Source: CAZBNB01 sp964493245
GTDB taxonomy: Bacteria; Pseudomonadota; Gammaproteobacteria; Legionellales; Legionellaceae
Reading direction: 5' to 3'
DNA: 30,781 nt
Assembly (NCBI GenBank): GCA_964493245.1
Contig: CAZBNB010000029.1
Span: 1 to 30,781 of the forward strand
The stretch's first letter is position 1. Each line of letters begins with the position of its first letter. A model generated the notes under the pieces. It was not told the origin of the DNA, made no database searches, and saw only the letters and a list, made by a program, of their open reading frames with translations. Positions 1 to 6,189 of the stretch are shown here, piece by piece. A program made the position numbers and the translations under genes.

Positions 1-56
1 GTAAGATCGTAAGATCGTAAGATCGTAAGATCGTAAGATCGTAAGATCGTAAGATC
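1..56. repeat. 8-bp tandem repeat GTAAGATC x7
   Basis: Seven exact, uninterrupted copies of GTAAGATC fill the left edge of the window, so the array may continue outside it. Each unit carries one GATC, giving seven Dam-type sites spaced exactly 8 bp apart. A degenerate GAAGTAAGAT follows and leads straight into the large palindrome at 64. No gene is visible in the array. Whether it is a slippage-prone simple repeat or a methylation-sensitive site cannot be told from this sequence. Confidence 0.95.
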
Positions 57-63
57 GAAGTAA

Positions 64-270
64 GATTTCTTATTCAGGCTGCGTTGTTTTATTTAGCGGG
101 AACGTCCGCTTGATCCACTTTTCAACCTGTTTTACGGGGCCGCCGCCTATTCGCTTCCCGCTCAAAGGCGCTAAAAAGCACATCCATGTGCTTTTTACCC
201 CGTAAAACAGGCTGAAAAGTGGCGCTTCCGCAACCCGCTAAATAAAACAACGCAGCCTGAATAAGAAATC
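64..270. repeat. 207-bp nested palindromic element (family A)
   Basis: A perfect 37-bp inverted repeat forms the ends (64-100 with 234-270). A second 25-bp pair lies inside it (115-139 with 198-222, one mismatch), and a perfect 11-bp hairpin sits at the centre (173-183 with 186-196). The whole unit could fold into one long stem with internal loops. It has no coding potential. This is the form of a MITE or a large REP/BIME-type intergenic repeat; no target-site duplication is evident because the left side abuts the 8-bp array. Confidence 0.85.
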
Positions 271-282
271 AGCGAGATTGAG

Positions 283-382
283 ACAGGACTTATGTAAAAC
301 AACGATCTCTTCGTTGAATTTTATTTTTAATTCGGCCATTTAACGATCTCTTCGTTGGGTTTTATTTTTAATCCGGTCATTT
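283..382. repeat. Family B repeat end with a 41-bp tandem duplication
   Basis: ACAGGACTTA at 283 begins a sequence that recurs at 2450-2574 and at the right edge of the window (30726 onward). Here the inner part is duplicated in tandem: 301-341 and 342-382 are 41-bp copies differing at a few bases, each containing AACGATCTCTTCGTT. The unit stops where the 137-bp repeat of the next element begins. Only one end of the palindrome is present, so this is a partial copy. It is non-coding. Confidence 0.8.
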
Positions 383-462
383 AGGAAACGTCCCTGAAGT
401 TTTTATAGAGAAATTTTTATTTTGAGTTGGTCACAGATTTTTTAATTTCGCCTCGATCTGCC

Positions 463-517
463 CCCTCTCCCGCGATAGGAACTTTGATAGTATGATGATG
501 CCTATCGCGGGAGAGGG
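463..517 (+). promoter_or_regulatory. 17-bp perfect hairpin covering the ribosome-binding site of the DUF559 gene
   Basis: CCCTCTCCCGCGATAGG (463-479) pairs perfectly with 501-517 across a 21-nt loop. The 3' arm ends GGGAGAGGG, the only Shine-Dalgarno-like sequence before the gene, and the ATG begins at 520, two bases after the stem. If the message starts upstream of the hairpin, the ribosome site would be buried in a GC-rich stem, so translation is probably low or conditional. The pairing is seen directly; the regulatory effect is inferred. Confidence 0.55.
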
Positions 518-519
518 AA

Positions 520-855
520 ATGGACAAATCTTTGCAAAGACAACGAGCTCATAATTTACGAAAAAACAGCACCGATGCTGAAAGACATCTGTGGTATCAT
601 CTTCGAGCAGGTAGGCTTGGATTTAAATTCAAGAGACAAGTGCCAATAGGCGCCTATATCGTTGACTTTGTTTGTCTTGAAAAGCGACTTGTTATCGAGC
701 TTGATGGTGGCCAACACATGGACAATAAAATTTACGATACCCAGCGCACAGACTGGCTGATGACAAACGGGTTTAAGGTCTTACGTTTTTGGAATCATGA
801 CGTATTTCAGCAAACCTCTTCTGTCCTCGATGTCGTCATGTCCTCATTACTTTAA
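520..855 (+). CDS. DUF559 family PD-(D/E)XK endonuclease-like protein
   Basis: The 111-residue protein matches the compact DUF559/Vsr-like endonuclease fold along its whole length. It shows an N-terminal basic helix with T18-x-AE and LW, the segment FKFKRQVPIGAYIVDF with acidic D49, then LVIELDGGQH with E60, D62, Q65 and H66, and a C-terminal VLRFWNHDVF. D49 and E60 fit the metal-binding acids of the PD-(D/E)XK superfamily, and the length is normal for the family, so it appears intact. It is the only gene between two 137-bp inverted repeats, and its ATG lies two bases from the left repeat. The family's substrate is not established; a role in moving or maintaining the surrounding repeat is inference from position alone. 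Confidence 0.85.
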   Translation: MDKSLQRQRAHNLRKNSTDAERHLWYHLRAGRLGFKFKRQVPIGAYIVDFVCLEKRLVIELDGGQHMDNKIYDTQRTDWLMTNGFKVLRFWNHDVFQQTSSVLDVVMSSLL

Positions 856-1150
856 TGCCAATAGTACATCCACAAATATCACGCCAGTGATTTACATTGT
901 CGACCTTTGGATTTTGAAAGTCATATTTCTAAACGAGAGCACATCTCGTTATCAATGACCATCCGTGACACTCCCTCTCCCGCAATGAGCATCATCATCT
1001 TATCAAAGTTCCTATTGCGGGAGAGGGGGCTGATCGCGGTGAAATTGAAAAATCCGTGACTAACTCAAAATCAAACTTTGTCTATAAAAACCTCACGGAG
1101 GTTCCCTAATTAAATATAGATTCAAAAGACGATCAGACAATGTCTGAATG

Positions 1151-1415
1151 GAATCTTCTCAGCGTTGGGGGTGTTCTTTCAATGGTGTCAACTTAAGAAG
1201 CTCGTCGTCAGAAGCGATGCGACGTAAGCAATCTCGGGGGCTTGTGTTCTGTTCTCTGGATTGCTTCGCGAAGCTCGCAATGACGGCATTTTTTTCTTAA
1301 GTTGACGCCATTGGGTGTTCTTTATGGACTTTCGGCCACCAGGGATGGCGGCCACTGAGCGACATGGATGTGTCTAGCGTGCCCATAAAGCCCCCCCAAT
1401 GCTGAGAAAATTCTG
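1151..1415. repeat. Palindromic repeat (family E) split by a MITE
   Basis: Ignoring the MITE at 1180-1313 and one copy of its 10-bp duplication, the arm reading TTCTCAGCGTTGGGGG and then TTTATGG pairs with CCATAAAG...AATGCTGAGAA (1383-1407). The loop holds smaller dyads around GGCCACC and GGCGGCC. The restored element would be about 121 bp and non-coding. A 13-bp piece of its end (TTTTCTCAGCATT) recurs at 12884-12896. It is a REP/BIME-like intergenic palindrome of unknown function. Confidence 0.65.
1180..1313. mobile_element. MITE-like element (family D), copy 1, with 10-bp target duplication
   Basis: Terminal inverted repeats CAATGGTGTCAACTTAAG and CTTAAGTTGACGCCATTG bound a 134-bp non-coding unit. 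The exact 10-bp sequence GGTGTTCTTT lies immediately outside both ends (1170-1179 and 1314-1323), which is the mark of a transposition event. The interior has the dyad-rich motif GGATTGCTTCGCGAAGC...GCAATGACG, a theme common in palindromic intergenic repeats of proteobacteria. No transposase is present, so it would be moved in trans. Confidence 0.85.
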
Positions 1416-1433
1416 GCACGATACTTTCTTTTA

Positions 1434-1475
1434 ATAGAACAAAGCACAGTAAACGCATCTAAATTTTGAACACAA
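1434..1475. repeat. Partial copy of family F repeat
   Basis: AACAAAGCACAGTAAACGCATCTAA followed by TTTTGAACACAAA closely matches the reverse complement of 2628-2665. Only one arm is present, without the facing arm found at 2351-2665, so it is a remnant. It lies just past the stop codon of the minus-strand secreted protein gene, about 27 bp away. Confidence 0.6.
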
Positions 1476-1501
1476 AACATTATTGTATTTTGATACTTCA
1501 A

Positions 1502-1969
1502 TCAAGGATTTATTAAAGTCCAATTAATGACAGGAGATCTATTATTGCTTATGTATTTATAGGATACTTTTGTTTTTAAATCAGTAGCATTTAAAGCAAC
1601 ACCTTTCAATGTATAGCTCGCGCCTTTACTATGCGTCCATATATAGTGTGAAAATAATGTTATTTCTTGAGTGTTTCCACATTGATATGTTAATAGCAAT
1701 GCTGAGTTATAAGGGTCTCGAGTTTGATAATACATTCCAAAATGCGCAGTTTGGCCGTTATAAATAACATCTGGAAGATTAGACTCATATAGCTTACCAT
1801 ACAGAATTTGACTTTTTGTTAAAAAACAATCACCTGAACTATTGTTTGTTATATTGATTTTTAAATTATACACTTTGTTTATAGAGCCGGCAAAGCTTTG
1901 TTCTGTGAGCAAAAAGCTAATAATTGTGAAAATTAAAAATAAGTGAATGGTTACAAATAATTTTTTCAT
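1502..1969 (-). CDS. Small secreted protein of unknown function
   Basis: I do not recognise this 155-residue protein with confidence. It starts MKKLF, has a hydrophobic segment to about residue 24 and an SFA-G cleavage-like site near residue 27, so it is probably exported by Sec. The mature part is rich in Asn, Ser, Thr and Tyr and looks beta-rich. It has two cysteines, near residues 48 and 97, that could form a disulfide. The stretch NITNNSSGDCFLTKSQILYG followed by a GQTAHFG turn weakly resembles aegerolysin-like or actinoporin-like beta-sandwiches, but this is only a similarity of pattern. It stands alone among repeats. The ribosome-binding site before the ATG is poor. Confidence 0.7.
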   Translation of the reverse strand: MKKLFVTIHLFLIFTIISFLLTEQSFAGSINKVYNLKINITNNSSGDCFLTKSQILYGKLYESNLPDVIYNGQTAHFGMYYQTRDPYNSALLLTYQCGNTQEITLFSHYIWTHSKGASYTLKGVALNATDLKTKVSYKYISNNRSPVINWTLINP

Positions 1970-1979
1970 AGAATTAGTC

Positions 1980-2004
1980 CACTCTAATTAAAGACTAGAG
2001 TGTA
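1980..2004 (-). promoter_or_regulatory. Possible -10 region and 7-bp dyad upstream of the secreted protein gene
   Basis: On the minus strand TGCTACACT (complement of 1999-2007) resembles an extended -10 element about 30 bp from the start codon, but no good -35 is seen. Overlapping it, CACTCTA (1980-1986) and TAGAGTG (1996-2002) form a perfect 7-bp dyad in the expected leader, which could be an operator or a leader hairpin. Confidence 0.3.
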
Positions 2005-2146
2005 GCACACTTGGGTTTAATAAAAAACAATGTGGTAAATATACATAACAAAATAGCTGTTTTATTACAAGCTGGTGATATTTAATATAGTTTACGCTTT
2101 TATCTTTAATAGCTTTTGCAATATATAGAAATAAGCGGGGTTCATC

Positions 2147-2302
2147 TAAGTATCTATCAATTTATTCGCTCAAATGTGCTTTAGGTTTCAATGTTGTGAC
2201 TGAAGAAAAATGTGCGTGTAGCTATTATACGTAAGCATTTTTCTGATTGAGCAAAATTGAAAGATAAAGTGCAGTTGAGATGAAGAAATTGATAGATACT
2301 TA
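2147..2302. repeat. 156-bp imperfect palindrome (family G)
   Basis: The left arm 2147-2192, starting TAAGTATCTATCAATTT, pairs with the right arm 2256-2302 over about 46 bp with scattered mismatches. The centre contains a second dyad (GAAAAATG with CATTTTTC). There is no coding capacity and no second copy in the window. The sequence between 1970 and 2146 is AT-rich and shows no gene or other repeat. Confidence 0.75.
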
Positions 2303-2350
2303 ATGAAGTCTACTTAGTAGTGCACGTCAGTTAGATGCGTTTACCGTGTA

Positions 2351-2665
2351 GAGCAAAGCAGGGAAAACGCATCTAATCGTGTGATATAAAATCACTTTGT
2401 CTACGTTCCGCGCTTTATGCGCGGAATCCATATTACGATCTTGATTAAGACAGGACTTACGAAAAACAACGAGGTCGAGGCGGATTTTATTTTTAATGAG
2501 GGAGTTTAGATAACTAAATGACCGAATTAAAAATAAAATCCAACGAAGAGATCGGTGTTTTGCGTAAGTCCTGTAAGATTGTATGGATCAGGACATAAAG
2601 CGCAAGACGTACCAAAGCGGTGATTTGTGTTCAAAAATTAGATGCGTTTGCCCTGTAGAACAAAG
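2351..2665. repeat. Long diverged palindrome (family F) interrupted by a family B element
   Basis: The left arm (2351-2444) and right arm (2575-2665) are diverged inverted copies: ACGCATCTAAT, AAATCAC, CTTTG, TACGT, GCGCTTTATG, ATCCATA and ATCTT occur in matching order. The arms' inner ends (ATCTT and AAGAT) flank the family B element at 2450-2574, so that element sits at the palindrome centre. A single arm also occurs at 1434-1475. The right end carries the candidate -35 of hslO. Confidence 0.65.
2450..2574. mobile_element. Complete family B palindromic element (MITE-like)
   Basis: This 125-bp unit is bounded by ACAGGACTTACG and CGTAAGTCCTGT and is an imperfect palindrome throughout; GATTTTATTTTTAAT pairs with ATTAAAAATAAAATC. 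The right half matches the partial copies at 283-382 and 30726-30781 closely. AAG occurs on both outer sides (2447-2449 and 2575-2577), which could be a 3-bp duplication or chance. It has no coding capacity. The end sequence resembles transposon terminal repeats, but no transposase is in the window. Confidence 0.75.
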
Positions 2666-2675
2666 AGTATATATT
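2648..2675 (+). promoter_or_regulatory. Candidate sigma-70 promoter for hslO
   Basis: TTGCCC (2648-2653) and TATATT (2670-2675) are 16 bp apart and about 60 bp before the hslO ATG. The -35 falls in the end of the family F palindrome, so the repeat may have contributed promoter sequence. The match is moderate. Confidence 0.3.
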
Positions 2676-2735
2676 GCGCTTTCCCCCCGAAAATGATAGC
2701 CTGCGTGTTTATTTTGTTTAAATAAAGGTCAGTCA

Positions 2736-3584
2736 ATGTCTGAAGCGGATGCTTTACAACGATTTATTTTTGAACACGCGAATATTCGTGGTGAAATAGT
2801 GCATTTGCAACAAACGTTTGACACCATTATTCATCAACACCCCTATCCTGATGCTGTTAAGACCTTATTAGGAGAGGCAATTTTATCTTGTGTTTTACTC
2901 ACAGGAAGCCTGAAATTTGAAGGTGAAGTGAGCTTACAGTTTCAAGGTGACTCGCGGTTATCTTTGCTTCTGGTGCAATGTGATCACAAGCTACAAGTGC
3001 GTGCACTGGCGAAATACCAAGAAGAAGGTGAACCGGATTACCAAGATGCCTTTTCACAAGGAAAAATGGTATTGAACTTAACGCCTTTTAATCAAACACA
3101 AACCTACCAAAGCATTGTCCCTATACAATCTAAATCTATGGCGGAAAACTTAATGCATTATTTTGCTCAATCAGAGCAAATTGCAAGTCAAGTTTCCTTA
3201 GCCGTGCGTGGAAACCAAGCGGCAGGTATGCTTCTACAATTAATGCCTGGTGAAGACAGCACTCAGCGCGAACATTTTTGGGAATATGCTGTGCATTTGG
3301 GACAAACGATTACCGCAGACGAACTGCTTCAGCTGGATAATGAGACTATTTTGCATCGCCTCTATCATGAAGATGATATTCGTTTGTTTGATGCTAGACC
3401 GATTCAATTCCACTGTCGATGTAATGAAGAAAAAATGAAACAATCCCTGATGCTGCTTGGCAAAGAAGACACAGAAGCCCTGCTGGCTGAGCATGGTGGT
3501 AAAGTGAATGTAAATTGCGATTTTTGCAATCAAAATTATGCCTTTGATGCGATTGATGTGGCACTATTGTTTCGAGATAAATAA
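2736..3584 (+). CDS. hslO: Hsp33, redox-regulated chaperone
   Basis: The 282-residue protein is close to the usual length of Hsp33 (about 290). This cytosolic holdase is switched on by oxidation and protects unfolding proteins from aggregation. The C-terminal zinc module is intact: C227-x-C229 and C261-x-x-C264, separated by a 31-residue linker, as the family's CxC...CxxC switch requires. The N-terminal domain carries the expected glycine-rich substrate-domain pattern, such as LLGEAILSCVLLTGSLKFEG. The ATG is preceded by AAAGG at a suitable distance. It has no operon partner: repeats flank it on both sides. Confidence 0.97.
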   Translation: MSEADALQRFIFEHANIRGEIVHLQQTFDTIIHQHPYPDAVKTLLGEAILSCVLLTGSLKFEGEVSLQFQGDSRLSLLLVQCDHKLQVRALAKYQEEGEPDYQDAFSQGKMVLNLTPFNQTQTYQSIVPIQSKSMAENLMHYFAQSEQIASQVSLAVRGNQAAGMLLQLMPGEDSTQREHFWEYAVHLGQTITADELLQLDNETILHRLYHEDDIRLFDARPIQFHCRCNEEKMKQSLMLLGKEDTEALLAEHGGKVNVNCDFCNQNYAFDAIDVALLFRDK

Positions 3585-3591
3585 GTTAGCT

Positions 3592-3887
3592 TAGGGGCTG
3601 TGCGCCTAATGGCGTCAACTTAAAGCATCATAGCGATCTTTGCTAAACAATCTCCGGTTCTGTGTACTGTACGCTGGCTTGCTTCGCGATACTCGCAAAG
3701 ACATTTTTTCCTTAAGTTGACGCTATTAGCTGTGCGCCTAACTTTCCACTCCTGCAAATTCGCCTGATACTCTCAAATGTCAGCTTGATTTCGTTAAATA
3801 GAGCTGGCTATTCGCCTCACTCAAGCTAAAATTTTTGCTAAATCATTCGAATTTTCGCTACGCGCAAAGTTAGGTACACAGACCCTA
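3592..3887. repeat. Palindromic repeat (family H) split by a MITE
   Basis: The left end TAGGGGCTGTGCGCC (3592-3606), continued after the MITE by TAACTTT, is the inverted counterpart of AAAGTTAGGTACACAGACCCTA (3866-3887). With the MITE and one duplication removed, the unit would be about 164 bp. The interior is non-coding and has smaller dyads. It lies just after the hslO stop codon and ends 10 bp before the antiporter promoter. Confidence 0.65.
3607..3728. mobile_element. MITE-like element (family D), copy 2, with 10-bp target duplication
   Basis: The terminal repeats TAATGGCGTCAACTTAA and TTAAGTTGACGCTATTA bound a 122-bp non-coding unit related to the one at 1180-1313. The exact 10-bp sequence GCTGTGCGCC lies outside both ends (3597-3606 and 3729-3738). 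The interior shares the CTTGCTTCGCGA...CTCGCAA theme with copy 1. It has inserted in the left arm of palindrome H. Confidence 0.85.
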
Positions 3888-3896
3888 ATGCTTTAA

Positions 3897-3925
3897 TTGA
3901 TATTTAATTAACTGCAGTGTATAAT
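3897..3925 (+). promoter_or_regulatory. Strong sigma-70 promoter for the antiporter gene
   Basis: TTGATA (3897-3902) and a perfect TATAAT (3920-3925) are exactly 17 bp apart. The predicted transcript would start near 3932, leaving a leader of about 26 nt before the ATG at 3958. Confidence 0.7.
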
Positions 3926-3957
3926 TTTAACCCAAACCAATTTTTTTGGTGCGCGTT

Positions 3958-6162
3958 ATGGAACTTTCTGAAGTCCAGCCGTCTTTTCGACATGCTTTTT
4001 TTTGTATCGCCGTAACGATTGGTATCGTTTTCTTAGGGTTGTTTGTTATCAAAGCAGATATGCATGCCATTATGCTGATGGCTATTTTGTGGATGATGGC
4101 CAATGCATTGTACTTAGATAATGACACAAATCGTTTTAAACAAAGCCTTCTCTCAGCCATTCAAAAAGCATCGCCTGTTTTGTTTATTTATGTCTTAATT
4201 GGCACCGTGATGGGTGCTTTTATCATTTCTGGTGCGATTCCAACGCTTATTTATTATGGCTTGAAAATGATAACGCCGCAGTTTTTTCTTCCTATGGGGT
4301 TATTGCTGTGTAGCATGACATCTTTAGCATTGGGATCTTGTTGGGCAACCATTGGGACGATGGGCATAGCGTGTATGGGGTTGGCTTGTGCGCTTCATAT
4401 TCCGTCACCTATTGCGGCCGGTATGGTGGTTTCAGGGGCTTATTTTGGTGATAAATTGTCTCCTATTTCGGATACGACGCTTCTTTCTGCAAATGTGACC
4501 AATACACCGTTATATCGCCATATTCATGCCATGCTTTATAGTTTGATTCCAGCCTATCTCTGTTGTTTGTTTATTTTTATGATGATTGGACTGCATTATG
4601 TGGATACCAGCTCAGTCAACAATCAAAGCATACAAGAGGTAACGAATTATTTACAAACGCATTATCATCTGGGTGTTGTGACCTTATTGCCAATGTTGGT
4701 GATGTTTGTATTAATTACTCTGCGAAAACCGGCTGAAATGGCAATGTTGATAGGTATTTTTCTGGCATTGATTTTGGCGATAGTTGTGCAACATTTGGAT
4801 ATCAAAATAGCTTTAGATGCCTTGTATCATCCAATCGCTCACCATTCGACTAAGCAAAAGCTATTAGATAATTTGCTCAGCCGGGGTGGGATGGCGCAAA
4901 TGTTAGATTCGCTGTCTTTAACCTTGCTGATCTTAGCACTGGGAGGTTTGGTCGAGTTTTATCATTTTATCAACGTGTTGTTCACCAAAAGTGTTGAGAA
5001 AATTCGTGGTCCTGTTGCTTTGGTTGCAGCGACATTGGGTACATCTATTTTATCGAATATGCTGGTATCAGAAGCCTATTTAAGCATTATGTTAGTCAAC
5101 AAAATTTTTTCAAACGCATATCAACAACATCGATTACATTCTTGTTTGTTATCAAAATCGATAGAAGAGGGTACAACCTTTTCAACACCGCTGATTCCTT
5201 GGACAACTTCTGGGATTTTTATTACTTGTACCTTGGGTATATCGCCACGTGAATACTTAACGTGGAGTCTTTTAAATTGGTTGGCGCCTTTGTTTTTTAT
5301 AGGCTTTGTTTTTTGCCGTTTTTTTGGTCAAAAAATTTATTACTCAACCAGCCATCACTCGCTGGTTGAGGCTTTCCCGCAAACGCACATTGCAACCCAT
5401 TTACCAGACGATCTTGAGAAAAAACTAGATAAAATCATCACCTATCGAAAAGGATCATTGCCTGAATCGAATATGATCACCACCAAAGTGCTGATGAATG
5501 TGGCGCCACAAAAAAACTATCGTTTCTTTATTGGTAAATTAGTACCTTATGAGAAAAAAAATAAGCACACGCCCTCTTTACAACAGATTATCCCTCAACA
5601 ACCTAAATTATTAGAGTTGGTTGGAAAATGGAGTACTGATACCTCCAGTGCCAGTAAAGAAGCCAATATTTTAGGAGAGTCAGGATCACTCTATGTGAAT
5701 CAAGATCGATTACAACTGGAAGTTGAAACCCCTACCGCTGAAAACCTAGCGTATTACAATGCACGCTTATTGAATGAAGGCGATAGTCTTTTTATGGACA
5801 CACAGGAAAATTTACCTTTGAGTGTGGTGCGGGTTGATAAAAACTACCAACATGGTTATCTTAAGCTACCTGATTTTGGTGGTGGTTATTACTTAGAGGT
5901 GCATGATACGCCTCATTTATGGAGCCACTTATCTTCCGATGGCGCGGGTGTACTGCTACTTGGGAAAAAAGTTCGTAAGGATGTTTATCACCTTTCGGCA
6001 TTTGAATTGCCTTATGGCCAGGCTATTTATATCCCTGGCGGTGTTATTCACAGTGATGGCTTATTGGTCGGTGATATCATGGCAATTTACACCGTTACAT
6101 CCAACTACTCTACGGTTATCATAAAAAATATCGATAAGAAGATTTGTGAAATCGAAGTATAA
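3958..6162 (+). CDS. NhaC-family Na+/H+ antiporter with C-terminal cupin-like domain
   Basis: Residues 1 to about 462 form a multi-pass inner-membrane domain of the NhaC/ion-transporter type. The core includes LALGSCWATIGTMGIACMG and GAYFGDKLSPISDTTLLSAN, the latter a family signature with acidic residues for ion binding. Near residue 400 the sequence EGTTFSTPLIPW matches the second conserved half. From about 463 to 734 the protein is soluble and beta-rich, with YGQAIYIPGGVIHSDG resembling a cupin second motif; NhaC proteins normally lack such a tail. It probably exchanges Na+ for H+, perhaps under control of the tail. The ATG at 3958 is chosen; in-frame TTG (3946) and GTG (3949) add 3-4 residues. 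No clear ribosome-binding site is seen. Confidence 0.85.
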   Translation: MELSEVQPSFRHAFFCIAVTIGIVFLGLFVIKADMHAIMLMAILWMMANALYLDNDTNRFKQSLLSAIQKASPVLFIYVLIGTVMGAFIISGAIPTLIYYGLKMITPQFFLPMGLLLCSMTSLALGSCWATIGTMGIACMGLACALHIPSPIAAGMVVSGAYFGDKLSPISDTTLLSANVTNTPLYRHIHAMLYSLIPAYLCCLFIFMMIGLHYVDTSSVNNQSIQEVTNYLQTHYHLGVVTLLPMLVMFVLITLRKPAEMAMLIGIFLALILAIVVQHLDIKIALDALYHPIAHHSTKQKLLDNLLSRGGMAQMLDSLSLTLLILALGGLVEFYHFINVLFTKSVEKIRGPVALVAATLGTSILSNMLVSEAYLSIMLVNKIFSNAYQQHRLHSCLLSKSIEEGTTFSTPLIPWTTSGIFITCTLGISPREYLTWSLLNWLAPLFFIGFVFCRFFGQKIYYSTSHHSLVEAFPQTHIATHLPDDLEKKLDKIITYRKGSLPESNMITTKVLMNVAPQKNYRFFIGKLVPYEKKNKHTPSLQQIIPQQPKLLELVGKWSTDTSSASKEANILGESGSLYVNQDRLQLEVETPTAENLAYYNARLLNEGDSLFMDTQENLPLSVVRVDKNYQHGYLKLPDFGGGYYLEVHDTPHLWSHLSSDGAGVLLLGKKVRKDVYHLSAFELPYGQAIYIPGGVIHSDGLLVGDIMAIYTVTSNYSTVIIKNIDKKICEIEV

Positions 6163-6189
6163 AACAGTCATGCTCATTGGTTCTTAAAT

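Larger units (their letters stand above)
381..1109. mobile_element. Single-gene unit bounded by 137-bp inverted repeats
   Basis: Bases 381-517 and 973-1109 are inverted copies of each other, both exactly 137 bp, aligning end to end without gaps at roughly 80-85% identity by eye. They begin TTAGGAAACGTCCCT and end GGGAGAGGG. Between them lies only one gene, a DUF559-family protein at 520-855, and about 117 bp of non-coding DNA with a small hairpin at 932-950. No transposase is present and no clear target-site duplication is seen. A 23-bp sequence matching the outer end at 20 positions recurs alone at 12854-12876. I infer a mobile or formerly mobile unit; an alternative is a gene captured between two copies of a palindromic repeat. 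Confidence 0.7.

Noticed and set aside
1..56. CRISPR array
   Set aside because: The repeats are 8 bp with no spacers, so this is a simple tandem repeat.
1180..1313. tRNA or small structured RNA gene
   Set aside because: The hairpin potential comes from terminal inverted repeats flanked by a target duplication; there is no cloverleaf or anticodon arm.
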